Assembly (NCBI GenBank): GCA_039029735.1
Contig: JBCCFL010000014.1
Coordinates: 1-64,000 of the forward strand
Length of the DNA: 64,000 bases
Reading direction: 5' to 3'
Source of the DNA: CADEDH01 sp039029735
Lineage (GTDB): Bacteria; Actinomycetota; Acidimicrobiia; Acidimicrobiales; SZUA-35
In this document: positions 1-7,136 of the stretch, piece by piece
Position numbering within the stretch: position 1 is the first letter of the stretch
How the letters are laid out: each line of letters begins with the position of its first letter
The notes under the pieces: model-generated
The model's input: the letters and a program-made list of their open reading frames with translations, nothing else
Told to the model about the DNA's origin: nothing
Database searches by the model: none
Made by a program: the position numbers and the translations under genes

Positions 1-220
1 CACACGAGCGCGACGTTGGGCGATGTTCGCCGTTGGCGAACTCGTGAAGGATCGCCTCCGGCGATCCGGCTTCATTTCCCAGTAGACCTGGGCCCACACG
101 AGCGCGACGTTGGGCGATGTTCGCCGTTGGCGAACTCGTGAAGGATCGCCTCCGGCGATCCGGCTTCATTTCCCAGTAGACCTGGGCCCACACGAGCGCG
201 ACGTTGGGCGATGTTCGCCC
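1..220. repeat. Tandem 94-bp hairpin-rich repeat, 2.3 copies
   Basis: Two identical 94-bp units (1-94 and 95-188) and a 32-bp partial third copy ending at 220, directly against the mftF stop codon. Each full unit holds three perfect dyads. In unit 1 these are GTTCGCC-gtt-GGCGAAC (25-41), GGATCGCC-tcc-GGCGATCC (49-67) and CCCAG-tagac-CTGGG (78-92). The truncated copy ends in GGGCGA-tgt-TCGCCC (206-220), which could act as a transcription end for mftF. 94 is not a multiple of 3 and no coding signal is convincing. The array touches the window edge, so its true copy number is unknown and an assembly artefact at a contig end is possible. Confidence 0.9.
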
Positions 221-1714
221 TCAGTGCGTGGAGTCGTTCGGCCAGGTCATGAGACGGGGGAGGAGAGCAGCGGCGCTGCGGGCCTGGAGCGAGCCTCGCC
301 ACACCCCGGCGCTGTAGGCCAGGTCGCCGAGTACGTCGATGGCCAGCGTCTCCCCGCGGGTGCGAAGATCGCCCTCGGTTCGTCGCGCCGCAGCCACGAC
401 CGACCCCAGGGCCAGGCGTCGGGCGAGGGGAGCGAGCGGGGTGAACTGCGCCGCCACTAGCACGGGCCACCACGGCCGCACCGCGGCCCCGATCGCGCTC
501 GCTGCTGCAACCCGATGCCCCTGGGCGGTGAGCACAGCTCCGTCGGCGTAGGGATCGGGTATCGCCCCCTTCAGCTTGCGGCCGAGCTGCCACGCCGACA
601 CGGCGGCAACGAAGCTCGCCGCCACCGGGCGACGCAATGCCACCAGCGCCATGACCGCCAGACTCCAGCCCGACACGTGCATGGGGGCCACCGCTGATCC
701 GTGGCGCGCCGCCAGCGGACCAGCAGCCGTGCCGTAGTGGTACCGCTGGGTCAGCGCACGCCGGAGGTCGGCCCGCGGCTCGTGGGTGGCCTGCACCGCT
801 GGCACATAGCGGAGGCTGCCGTGGCGTTCGAGGCGCCACACGAGATCCACGTCCTCGCCGTAGCGGAGGGCCGGATCGAAGCCGCCGGCCGCTCGTACCA
901 CATCGGTGCGGGCCACGAGGGCCGCCGTTGGCACATAGCTCAAAGGCCGGCCCTGCCCGACCGGGCCGCCGGTCGGGCCGAGGTCGAGCGGGGAGCGGGT
1001 CTGCTCCACTCGCCCCACCAGGTCGTCTCGGGGAGCCGACACCACCCTCGGGGCCACGGCCACCACGGCGGGATCGTGGAACCAGGCAACGAGTTCGTCG
1101 AGCCCTGCGGCGTCCAGGCTGACGCCGGCATCGACGAAGGCGACGAAGTCGGTCTCCACCACGTGAAGGCCGCGCTGTCGAGCAGCCGCGGGCCCGGTCG
1201 GCTCTGCGTTTCGTACGATCCGGGCCCCTGGGGCGGTGACTGGCTCCGCCGACCCATCGTCGACCACGATCACCGTTGCACCGCCACCGCCACCGCCACC
1301 GCCACTCGCGCGACGAGCGCCGCCACCACTCGCGCCACGAGCGCTGTCACCGTCGTTTGGTCGGCTGAGCGCATCGAGCGTGCGAGCGAGGCCGCCGGGA
1401 TCGTCTTTGACGGGGATCACCACGGTGACCCGGGCTGCCGCATCCGGCCGCGGTGTAGGGGCGCGGGGGTGGGCCATGCCGTTCACCACGAGCCGCCGGG
1501 CCAGCCGCTGGGCACCAACACCGTCGGGCACCGGCTCCCCGCGGAACCAGCCCTGCACATGGGCGGCACCGGCTGGGCTCAGCCGCAGCAGCCGAAACGG
1601 GGCACCGCCCATCACCACCCGACCACCGAACCGGGTGATCGTTGCAGGGTCGGCGTCCACCACGGTGCCGGCCGGAAGGCCGAGGTCGAGGGGGTCCATC
1701 GTCTGGCTCGTCAT
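221..1714 (-). CDS. mftF: Mycofactocin system glycosyltransferase MftF
   Basis: A 497-residue protein. The N-terminal part (about 1-90, with the motif PFRLLRLSPAGA) resembles the leader found in MftF proteins. A GT2 glycosyltransferase domain follows, opening VTVVIPVKDD and with the DDGS nucleotide-sugar motif. The C-terminal third has hydrophobic segments consistent with membrane attachment. MftF is known to add glucose units to premycofactocin. The start codon overlaps the stop of the upstream VWA gene (ATGA), so the two are translationally coupled. Oddity: between the first two strands of the GT2 fold lies a Gly/Ala/Arg insert ending in a run of eight glycines, encoded by a GCC/ACC-type repeat around 1281-1305 and an imperfect 24-bp duplication. 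Such a run could be unstable in length. Confidence 0.87.
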   Translation of the reverse strand: MTSQTMDPLDLGLPAGTVVDADPATITRFGGRVVMGGAPFRLLRLSPAGAAHVQGWFRGEPVPDGVGAQRLARRLVVNGMAHPRAPTPRPDAAARVTVVIPVKDDPGGLARTLDALSRPNDGDSARGASGGGARRASGGGGGGGGATVIVVDDGSAEPVTAPGARIVRNAEPTGPAAARQRGLHVVETDFVAFVDAGVSLDAAGLDELVAWFHDPAVVAVAPRVVSAPRDDLVGRVEQTRSPLDLGPTGGPVGQGRPLSYVPTAALVARTDVVRAAGGFDPALRYGEDVDLVWRLERHGSLRYVPAVQATHEPRADLRRALTQRYHYGTAAGPLAARHGSAVAPMHVSGWSLAVMALVALRRPVAASFVAAVSAWQLGRKLKGAIPDPYADGAVLTAQGHRVAAASAIGAAVRPWWPVLVAAQFTPLAPLARRLALGSVVAAARRTEGDLRTRGETLAIDVLGDLAYSAGVWRGSLQARSAAALLPRLMTWPNDSTH

Positions 1715-2742
1715 TGGACCACGATGCGGAGGGCATCGAGCACCGACATCGGGCCGGCGACCTCTGCAAGCCGGCCTCCACAGCTGTCGATGAGGGCGCG
1801 GGCGTGCTGGGGTTCATCGGCCGGGGCGAGCGCCACCAACTCATCGAGACCGCGAGCGGCGGGCAATGGGTCGTCGCCGGTGGTCACTTCGGCGTCGGAC
1901 AGCAACACGGTGAGCTTCCTGGTCGCTCGTGATGGCGCAAGCTGCCGGTTGGCCGCCCGAAGGGCCAGGGCCACATCGGTCGTGCCGTGGCCTCGCAACG
2001 CCAGTACTTCGGCCACCACCTCCTCTGCCCCCTTGTGCTGATCGAGGCCCTTGATCGTGACCACCTTGTCGCCGAAGGCCAGCACCGAGAACTCTGCCGG
2101 CGCCCGCCACGAACACACTGCGGCGGCGAGCGCTGCACTGGCGAGGCGCTCACCGTTCATGGAGCCCGAACGGTCGACGAGCAGGCAAATGGCTGTGCCG
2201 GGCTTCTGCCAGTAGGTGGCCCGTAACTCGTCGATGGCCGGTGGTCGCCCTTCGGCCCTGGCCGCCACGAGGGCGTCGATGCTGTCGTCGATGTCCAGGT
2301 CACCGTCGCTCCGGTCGGCTCGGATCGTGGTGAGTTTGCCGACGCCCCTGGTCTTCGCCCTGCCTGTGCGGGCCAGGTCGAGCACCAGTCGGCCGGCGAG
2401 CCGTCTGGCCAGCTTGGCCAGGTCGCCGTCGGTCGCCTGAGCCATCCGGGCCAGTAGGTCGAGGGCGGCGTCGGAGTCCTCGGTGAACAGATCGTCGAAG
2501 GCCGACTGGTCGAGTTCACCGAGATCGGGCGACACCTCGGCGAAGCCTTCCTGGCGGGCCAGTTCCCGCCGGCTGATCGTGCGTCGGCGCTCGTCGGCGA
2601 GGGCTTGGGCAGCCTCGTCGCCGGTCAGGATCCGTTCGTCGTCGTCGGCGCCGCCCTCGGGCGGCTCAGGGCTTTTCCCTGGTCGCCGTCCGCCTCCTCG
2701 TCTGGCTCCGACGTCTTGACCGAGCTCATGTGGGCGTGCCAC
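1711..2742 (-). CDS. VWA (CoxE/YehP-like) protein in the mycofactocin locus
   Basis: About 343 residues from a GTG at 2742. A charged, helical N-terminal region precedes a von Willebrand factor A domain whose metal-ion site motif DRSGS lies near residues 190-194, with later Thr and Asp residues (GTTDVALAL, LLSDAE) completing a MIDAS. Such proteins pair with MoxR ATPases and help assemble or activate enzymes. The start is uncertain. The frame is open upstream through the moxR gene, and GTG 2742 is the first reasonable start before the coherent sequence begins near 2640. This gives a 118-bp overlap with moxR. The gene ends in an ATGA overlap with mftF. I infer a role linked to mycofactocin or its client dehydrogenases; the sequence alone does not prove it. 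Confidence 0.78.
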   Translation of the reverse strand: MARPHELGQDVGARRGGGRRPGKSPEPPEGGADDDERILTGDEAAQALADERRRTISRRELARQEGFAEVSPDLGELDQSAFDDLFTEDSDAALDLLARMAQATDGDLAKLARRLAGRLVLDLARTGRAKTRGVGKLTTIRADRSDGDLDIDDSIDALVAARAEGRPPAIDELRATYWQKPGTAICLLVDRSGSMNGERLASAALAAAVCSWRAPAEFSVLAFGDKVVTIKGLDQHKGAEEVVAEVLALRGHGTTDVALALRAANRQLAPSRATRKLTVLLSDAEVTTGDDPLPAARGLDELVALAPADEPQHARALIDSCGGRLAEVAGPMSVLDALRIVVQ

Positions 2743-3602
2743 AGCTCGGTGATGATCTGCTCGGGGGTGGACGACGACGAGTCGTGCAGCCTGATCCGAC
2801 CCGACAGGGCCGTGAGTGCGGCGTCGAGCCCGATGTCGGGATCGTCGATCGAACCGTGGCGCAACAGCGCGAGCTGCTCGACGAGCAAGAGCAGGTCGAT
2901 CGCGCCCCGAACCGAAGCGCCCACCCGGATCTCGGGATGGTGGCGGGTGGCCCGCACGAGGCGCACCACACGGTCGGCGAAATCGGGCGCAGCAGCGAAC
3001 ACCTCGGCAGCAGGGCCTTGGCGGCGGGCGATCGCCACTTCGTCGCTCTCGGACTGATAGTCCATGGCGATACGACACACACGGTCGTAGATCGCCCCAG
3101 AGATACGAGCGGTGCCGACCGCGTCGAACGGGTTCATGGCCGCCACCAGCCGGAACGACGGGTGGGCGTCGATGCGGCCGAGGCGGGGCACGGTGAGTTC
3201 GGCTTCCGACATCACGGTGACAAGCAGGTTGAGCGTCTCCTCGGGGATGCGATTGATCTCCTCGAGGTAGAGCAGCGACCCCTCGCGGAGCGCCCGGGCC
3301 AGTGGCCCGTCCACCCACACCTCCTCGACGTAGCCGGTTTCGAGCACCTGCGCCGGATCGAAGTGGCCAACGAGCCGGGCAGGGGTGAGCTCGGCGTTTC
3401 CTTCCACGAACTCGAACTGCTGCTCGGTGGTGTCGGCGACGCCCCGCAGCAGCGTCGACTTGCCCGTGCCCGGCGGGCCCTCCAGCAGGAGGTGCCGTCC
3501 GGCCATCAACGCCGCGACGACCAGCTGGCCCTCCCGGGAGCGACCGACCACCTCTTCGTCGAGCTGCGCGAGGGTCGAAGGTCCGTAGACGGACACGGTC
3601 AT
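2625..3602 (-). CDS. MoxR-family AAA+ ATPase in the mycofactocin locus
   Basis: 325 residues. Walker A is GPPGTGKS (about 42-49), Walker B is LLYLEEINR (about 109-117), and the arginine-rich sensor region and C-terminal lid follow. The start at 3602 is chosen because GGAGGA sits 9 nt upstream; an ATG 17 codons earlier has no such site. MoxR ATPases act with VWA partners as chaperones for cofactor or metal insertion, for example in methanol dehydrogenase and CO dehydrogenase systems. The last 35 or so residues are Asp/Glu/Pro/Thr-rich and lie where the VWA gene overlaps. mftE ends 79 bp upstream. A possible -10 (TACTGT on the minus strand, 3644-3649) lies in that gap. Confidence 0.88.
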   Translation of the reverse strand: MTVSVYGPSTLAQLDEEVVGRSREGQLVVAALMAGRHLLLEGPPGTGKSTLLRGVADTTEQQFEFVEGNAELTPARLVGHFDPAQVLETGYVEEVWVDGPLARALREGSLLYLEEINRIPEETLNLLVTVMSEAELTVPRLGRIDAHPSFRLVAAMNPFDAVGTARISGAIYDRVCRIAMDYQSESDEVAIARRQGPAAEVFAAAPDFADRVVRLVRATRHHPEIRVGASVRGAIDLLLLVEQLALLRHGSIDDPDIGLDAALTALSGRIRLHDSSSSTPEQIITELWHAHMSSVKTSEPDEEADGDQGKALSRPRAAPTTTNGS

Positions 3603-3681
3603 GCTTATCGATCCTCCGGCGTCTGCGTTCGAACTGAGTCGTGACAGTAGCACCGGGGGTCTCGGCGGCCCCAGTCTCCCC

Positions 3682-4401
3682 TCACCGGTCAGCGGTGGGA
3701 TTTGTACTGGTCAGGGCAGCCGTGATCAGGGCTGCGCCCCGAGCGACGAGGTCACCGAGGAGGTCGGCGCCAGCGGCCGCAGAGGCGCCGGCTGGGTCGC
3801 CGAGCACCCCGTTCGGGGCCACCGACGCCACCCCGCCCGCACGCAAACGGGGGAGCAGGTCGACGATCGGTTCCGTCGCCCCAGCGGCGGCCCGGTCGAG
3901 GCGTACGGCCTCGGGGGCGAGATGCAACAGCAACGAGGTCTCCACCCACCCTGCGTGGGCGTCGATCGGTCCCTCGGCCTCCGGCCAACCGGGAAACAGG
4001 GCCAGCACAGCCCGGCTCTCGGCGGTGAGGAGTGCCTCGGCCCGACGAACCGGCTCCACGTTGCCGGCGTGGCCGCTCACGAGCACCAGCAGCGCCCCGA
4101 GATGGCTGGCCGAGCGTCCGAGCTCGACCAGGGTGAGTTCGAGCGCGGCCTGACCGATCGACAGCGTGCCGGTGAATCCGTCGTGCTCGCCCGACGAGCC
4201 ATAGGGGAGCGTCGGGGCCACAACCGCGCCGGGCACGACCTCCGCCATCGCGCCGGCCCAGGCCTCGGCGATGCGGGTGTCGGTGTCGAGGGGCAGATGG
4301 GGCCCGTGCTGCTCGGTGGCGCCCAAGGGCACGAGAACGGCCCGGGGTGGCCCGTCGGCGATGTCGGAACTGGTGGCAGCGCCGAGGTGAATCGGGGCCA
4401 C
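3682..4401 (-). CDS. mftE: Mycofactocin precursor peptide peptidase MftE (creatininase family)
   Basis: 239 residues of the creatinine amidohydrolase fold. Metal-binding motifs are visible: GATEQHGPHLPLDTD near residue 28, SGHAGN mid-protein and DAHAGWVETS later. MftE is known to cut the modified MftA peptide and release the C-terminal Val-Tyr-derived core. The usual NGHGGN loop reads SGHAGN here, which keeps the histidine. The identification rests on family motifs plus position with mftF in a genome segment that also holds mftA, mftB and mftC. Without that context the call would be only creatininase family. It lies 11 bp downstream of the DUF937 gene on the same strand. Confidence 0.85.
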   Translation of the reverse strand: MAPIHLGAATSSDIADGPPRAVLVPLGATEQHGPHLPLDTDTRIAEAWAGAMAEVVPGAVVAPTLPYGSSGEHDGFTGTLSIGQAALELTLVELGRSASHLGALLVLVSGHAGNVEPVRRAEALLTAESRAVLALFPGWPEAEGPIDAHAGWVETSLLLHLAPEAVRLDRAAAGATEPIVDLLPRLRAGGVASVAPNGVLGDPAGASAAAGADLLGDLVARGAALITAALTSTNPTADR

Positions 4402-4412
4402 CGGCGATCGGC

Positions 4413-4988
4413 CTAACCCTTGAGCAGCTTGCCGAGGATGTCGTCGAGAGCCGAGCCGTCACCATCCGCGTCGAGAATGGCGGCGAGTCCACCGAGCCCG
4501 GGCTGGGCCGTCTCCTGCGTGCGACGTTCCTGGTTGAGCACGTCGCCGAGGCCGCCAGCATCGAGACCCTGCGAGGACCGCTGCTTCGACAGATATCCCA
4601 TGACGAGCGGTGCCAGGATCGGCAGCAGCTTCATGATGAGGTCGACGCTGATGCCCGACGACTTCGACACCGACTGCTCCACGTAGGGCTGACGCTGGCC
4701 GAGCACGTGCCCGAGGATGGCGGCACCGTCGCCCCCACCGCTTCCGAGCAGGTCTCCGAGCTGGCCGAACACCGAGTCGTCGTGATCGTTCAGGGCCGAG
4801 GCCAACGATGTGGCACCCGACTGCGACTGGGTGTTCTTCGCCATTCCGCCCAGGATCGCCGGTAGCGCGGCTGCGATCGCCGACGATGCAGTGCTGTCGT
4901 CGGTTCCGAGGGTCTGGGCGATCTGCGCCACCCCGCCGGGGCCCAATTGCGCCATGATCCCGTCGAGTAGTCCGGGTGAGGTTGCCAT
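4413..4988 (-). CDS. DUF937 (YidB-like) protein
   Basis: 191 residues rich in Gly, Ala, Leu and Asp. It begins MATSPGLLDGIMAQLG and carries the DUF937 pattern of short helical repeats (LPAILGGMAKN, LLPILAPLVMGYL) and a C-terminal DADGDGSALDDILGKLL segment. No enzyme motif or signal peptide is apparent. The start at 4988 is supported by GGGAGG five bases upstream; the reading frame is open further up to 5255 but that part has no coding character. DUF937 function is unsettled in the literature. It sits upstream of mftE on the same strand with an 11-bp gap, so the mft block may be co-transcribed with it. Confidence 0.78.
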   Translation of the reverse strand: MATSPGLLDGIMAQLGPGGVAQIAQTLGTDDSTASSAIAAALPAILGGMAKNTQSQSGATSLASALNDHDDSVFGQLGDLLGSGGGDGAAILGHVLGQRQPYVEQSVSKSSGISVDLIMKLLPILAPLVMGYLSKQRSSQGLDAGGLGDVLNQERRTQETAQPGLGGLAAILDADGDGSALDDILGKLLKG

Positions 4989-5155
4989 CCTGGCCTCCCT
5001 GCTCGTGGTGGGTTCGAGGCTATCGGCGCTCGGACGCCCTGCCCGGTATGCATCCCACGTGCACCTCGATCCAGCGACTGTCGTCACCATCACGTCGCGC
5101 TGGGAGAAGTTCGGCAACACTGGGATCTCGCTGCTATCCCGCCGTGGCCTAGGAC

Positions 5156-5161
5156 TACCGT
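5156..5161 (+). promoter_or_regulatory. Candidate -10 box of glgP
   Basis: TACCGT lies 7 nt before an in-frame GTG at 5169, the same spacing as other presumed leaderless starts in this window. It overlaps the GTG at 5160 that gives the longer protein. The 171-bp divergent gap 4989-5159 holds no other feature that I can name. Confidence 0.35.
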
Positions 5162-7136
5162 GACCGACGTGAGCACTTCCGCTGATCCCGTACCTGATGC
5201 CGAGCTGAGCCGCCTTCGCCGGCTCGCCGCCAATCTCCGCTGGAGTTGGCATCAACCGTCAGCGACGCTGATGGCCACGCTGCCAGGGGCTGGTCCCGAC
5301 GTGCATCCAGTGGCGTCGGTCGACACCTTGGCTGCGGCGCCCGACGCGGCTCGCGCCTGGTTTGCGGCCAACGGCGAGGAGGCGGCCCGGCTGGCAACCG
5401 AGACCGAGGCGATGGAACAGCGCCACACCGAGATCGATGTGGCCTACTTCTGCCCCGAGTTCGGGGTCGCCGCCCAGCTGCCCCAATACTCAGGGGGCCT
5501 CGGCATCCTCGCTGGCGACCATCTGAAGTCCGCCAGCGATCTCGGCCTGCCGCTGCTCGCGGTCGGTCTGTTCTACCGCCGCGGCTTCTTCCGCCAGGAC
5601 ATCGTCGATAGTGCTCAGACCGAGCGCTACGAGGACGTCGATCCGCTGGCCGTTGGCGCCACCGACACAGGGGTGACCGTCGAGGTCGGTGTCGACGGAG
5701 AGAAGGTCGCGGCGCGCGTGTGGGAGATGTGGGTGGGGGCCACCCGCATGGTGTTGCTCGACACCGACGTTGACGGCAACTCCACCTCCGCTCGCCAGAT
5801 CACCGACCGTCTCTACGCCGGTGATCGTCGCCATCGTCTCTCCCAGGAGCTCGTTCTCGGCGTGGGCGGCGTTCGTGCGCTGCGTGCACTTGGCATCGAA
5901 CCGGGTGTGTTCCACCTCAACGAGGGCCATGCCTGCTTCCTGCTGCTCGAGTTGCTGGCCGAGCGGGTTGCGAACGGCGAAGGCCTCGCTGGTGCCACCG
6001 ACGCCGTACGTGCCGCAACGCTGTTCACCACCCACACCCCGGTGCCCGCCGGTATCGATCGCTTCGACCGCACCCTTGCTGGCCCCGAGCTGGTGGACTT
6101 CGCCGAGCGGCTCGAGGTCGAGATCGACGACATCCTCGACTGGGCGACGTTGCCCTCCGATGGTCCGGAGCAGCCCTTCAACACCGCAGCACTGGCGTTT
6201 GCGTTCTGTGGCCGGGTGAACGGTGTGAGCCAGCTCCACGCCACCGTGGCCCAGGAGTTGTTCGGCTCGCTGCCGCAGGCGGCCTCGATCGAGGGCATCA
6301 CGAACGGCATCCACGCCCGCACGTGGGTGAGCCCTGCCCTGGCTGACATGTTCGACGACACCCTCGGAGCCGGCTGGGAGAACGGTGCGGCCGAGGCGTG
6401 GAGCCGTGTCGGCGACATCGACCGCTCTCGCATGGAGGGCATCCGCGGTGCCGCGAAGAACGCGCTGATCGACCTCGTCTACGGCACGACGGGCACCCAG
6501 CTCGATCCCAACGGGTGCATCTTCGGCTTCGCCCGGCGCTTCGCCACCTACAAGCGGGCGAGTCTCCTGCTGCGCGACCCCGAGGGCATGGCGCGCTCAG
6601 TGGAGGCTGGCGCCCAGTTCGTGTTCGCTGGCAAGGCGCACCCGGCCGACACTGAGGGCAAGGCCGTGCTGGCCGAGCTCTCGCGGTACGCCGAGTCGAA
6701 CCCGAACTCCGGCGTGGTGCTGCTGCCCGACTACGACATCGAGATCGCTCGGGCCATGTACGCCGGCGTCGACGTGTGGCTCAACAACCCGATTCGACCT
6801 CGCGAAGCGTGCGGCACGAGTGGCGAGAAGGCCGCCCTCAACGGCGCATTGAACTGCTCGATTCTCGATGGCTGGTGGGCCGACTGGTTCGTCGACGGCA
6901 TCGGGTGGGCGATCCCGACCGTCGACGGTGTCGACGACGATGAGCGTGACCGCCTGGAGGCTGAGGGCCTGCACACACTGCTGGCCGACGACGTGCTCCG
7001 GCTCTTCAACGGCAGCCCCGAGGGCTGGTGGGCGATGGTGTCGGCGATGCTGTCGCATCTCGGGCCCCTCGTCACGGCAGGGCGCATGGTGGCCGAGTAC
7101 GACGAACGGTTCTACCGGCCGATCCGTCTCACATGA
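5160..7136 (+). CDS. glgP: Alpha-glucan (glycogen) phosphorylase, short family
   Basis: 658 residues, the shorter alpha-glucan phosphorylase type rather than the 800-residue classical form. Landmarks include AYFCPEFGVAAQLPQYSGGLGILAGD split over residues 95-120, HLNEGHACFLLLEL, the ARRFATYKRA phosphate/PLP region and the PLP-lysine segment SGEKAALNGALN, where K is the expected Schiff-base residue. It releases glucose-1-phosphate from glycogen using phosphate. The start is GTG 5160 or, if leaderless, GTG 5169. The stop overlaps the glgX start (ATGA), and glgA follows with another overlap, so the three form one translationally coupled operon that both breaks down and builds glycogen. Confidence 0.9.
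   Translation: MTDVSTSADPVPDAELSRLRRLAANLRWSWHQPSATLMATLPGAGPDVHPVASVDTLAAAPDAARAWFAANGEEAARLATETEAMEQRHTEIDVAYFCPEFGVAAQLPQYSGGLGILAGDHLKSASDLGLPLLAVGLFYRRGFFRQDIVDSAQTERYEDVDPLAVGATDTGVTVEVGVDGEKVAARVWEMWVGATRMVLLDTDVDGNSTSARQITDRLYAGDRRHRLSQELVLGVGGVRALRALGIEPGVFHLNEGHACFLLLELLAERVANGEGLAGATDAVRAATLFTTHTPVPAGIDRFDRTLAGPELVDFAERLEVEIDDILDWATLPSDGPEQPFNTAALAFAFCGRVNGVSQLHATVAQELFGSLPQAASIEGITNGIHARTWVSPALADMFDDTLGAGWENGAAEAWSRVGDIDRSRMEGIRGAAKNALIDLVYGTTGTQLDPNGCIFGFARRFATYKRASLLLRDPEGMARSVEAGAQFVFAGKAHPADTEGKAVLAELSRYAESNPNSGVVLLPDYDIEIARAMYAGVDVWLNNPIRPREACGTSGEKAALNGALNCSILDGWWADWFVDGIGWAIPTVDGVDDDERDRLEAEGLHTLLADDVLRLFNGSPEGWWAMVSAMLSHLGPLVTAGRMVAEYDERFYRPIRLT

Noticed and set aside
1..220. 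CRISPR or integron attC array
   Set aside because: The repeat is 94 bp and tandem with no spacers; GTTGGGC fits one attC half-site, but the partner site and cassette genes are missing.
701..2041. A 446-codon open frame on the plus strand
   Set aside because: It lies antisense over mftF and the VWA gene, is rich in His/Arg/Gly typical of antisense frames in GC-rich DNA, and has no recognisable domain.
2743..3318. A longer VWA protein starting at 3318
   Set aside because: The additional 192 codons run through moxR in another phase and show only shadow-type composition.
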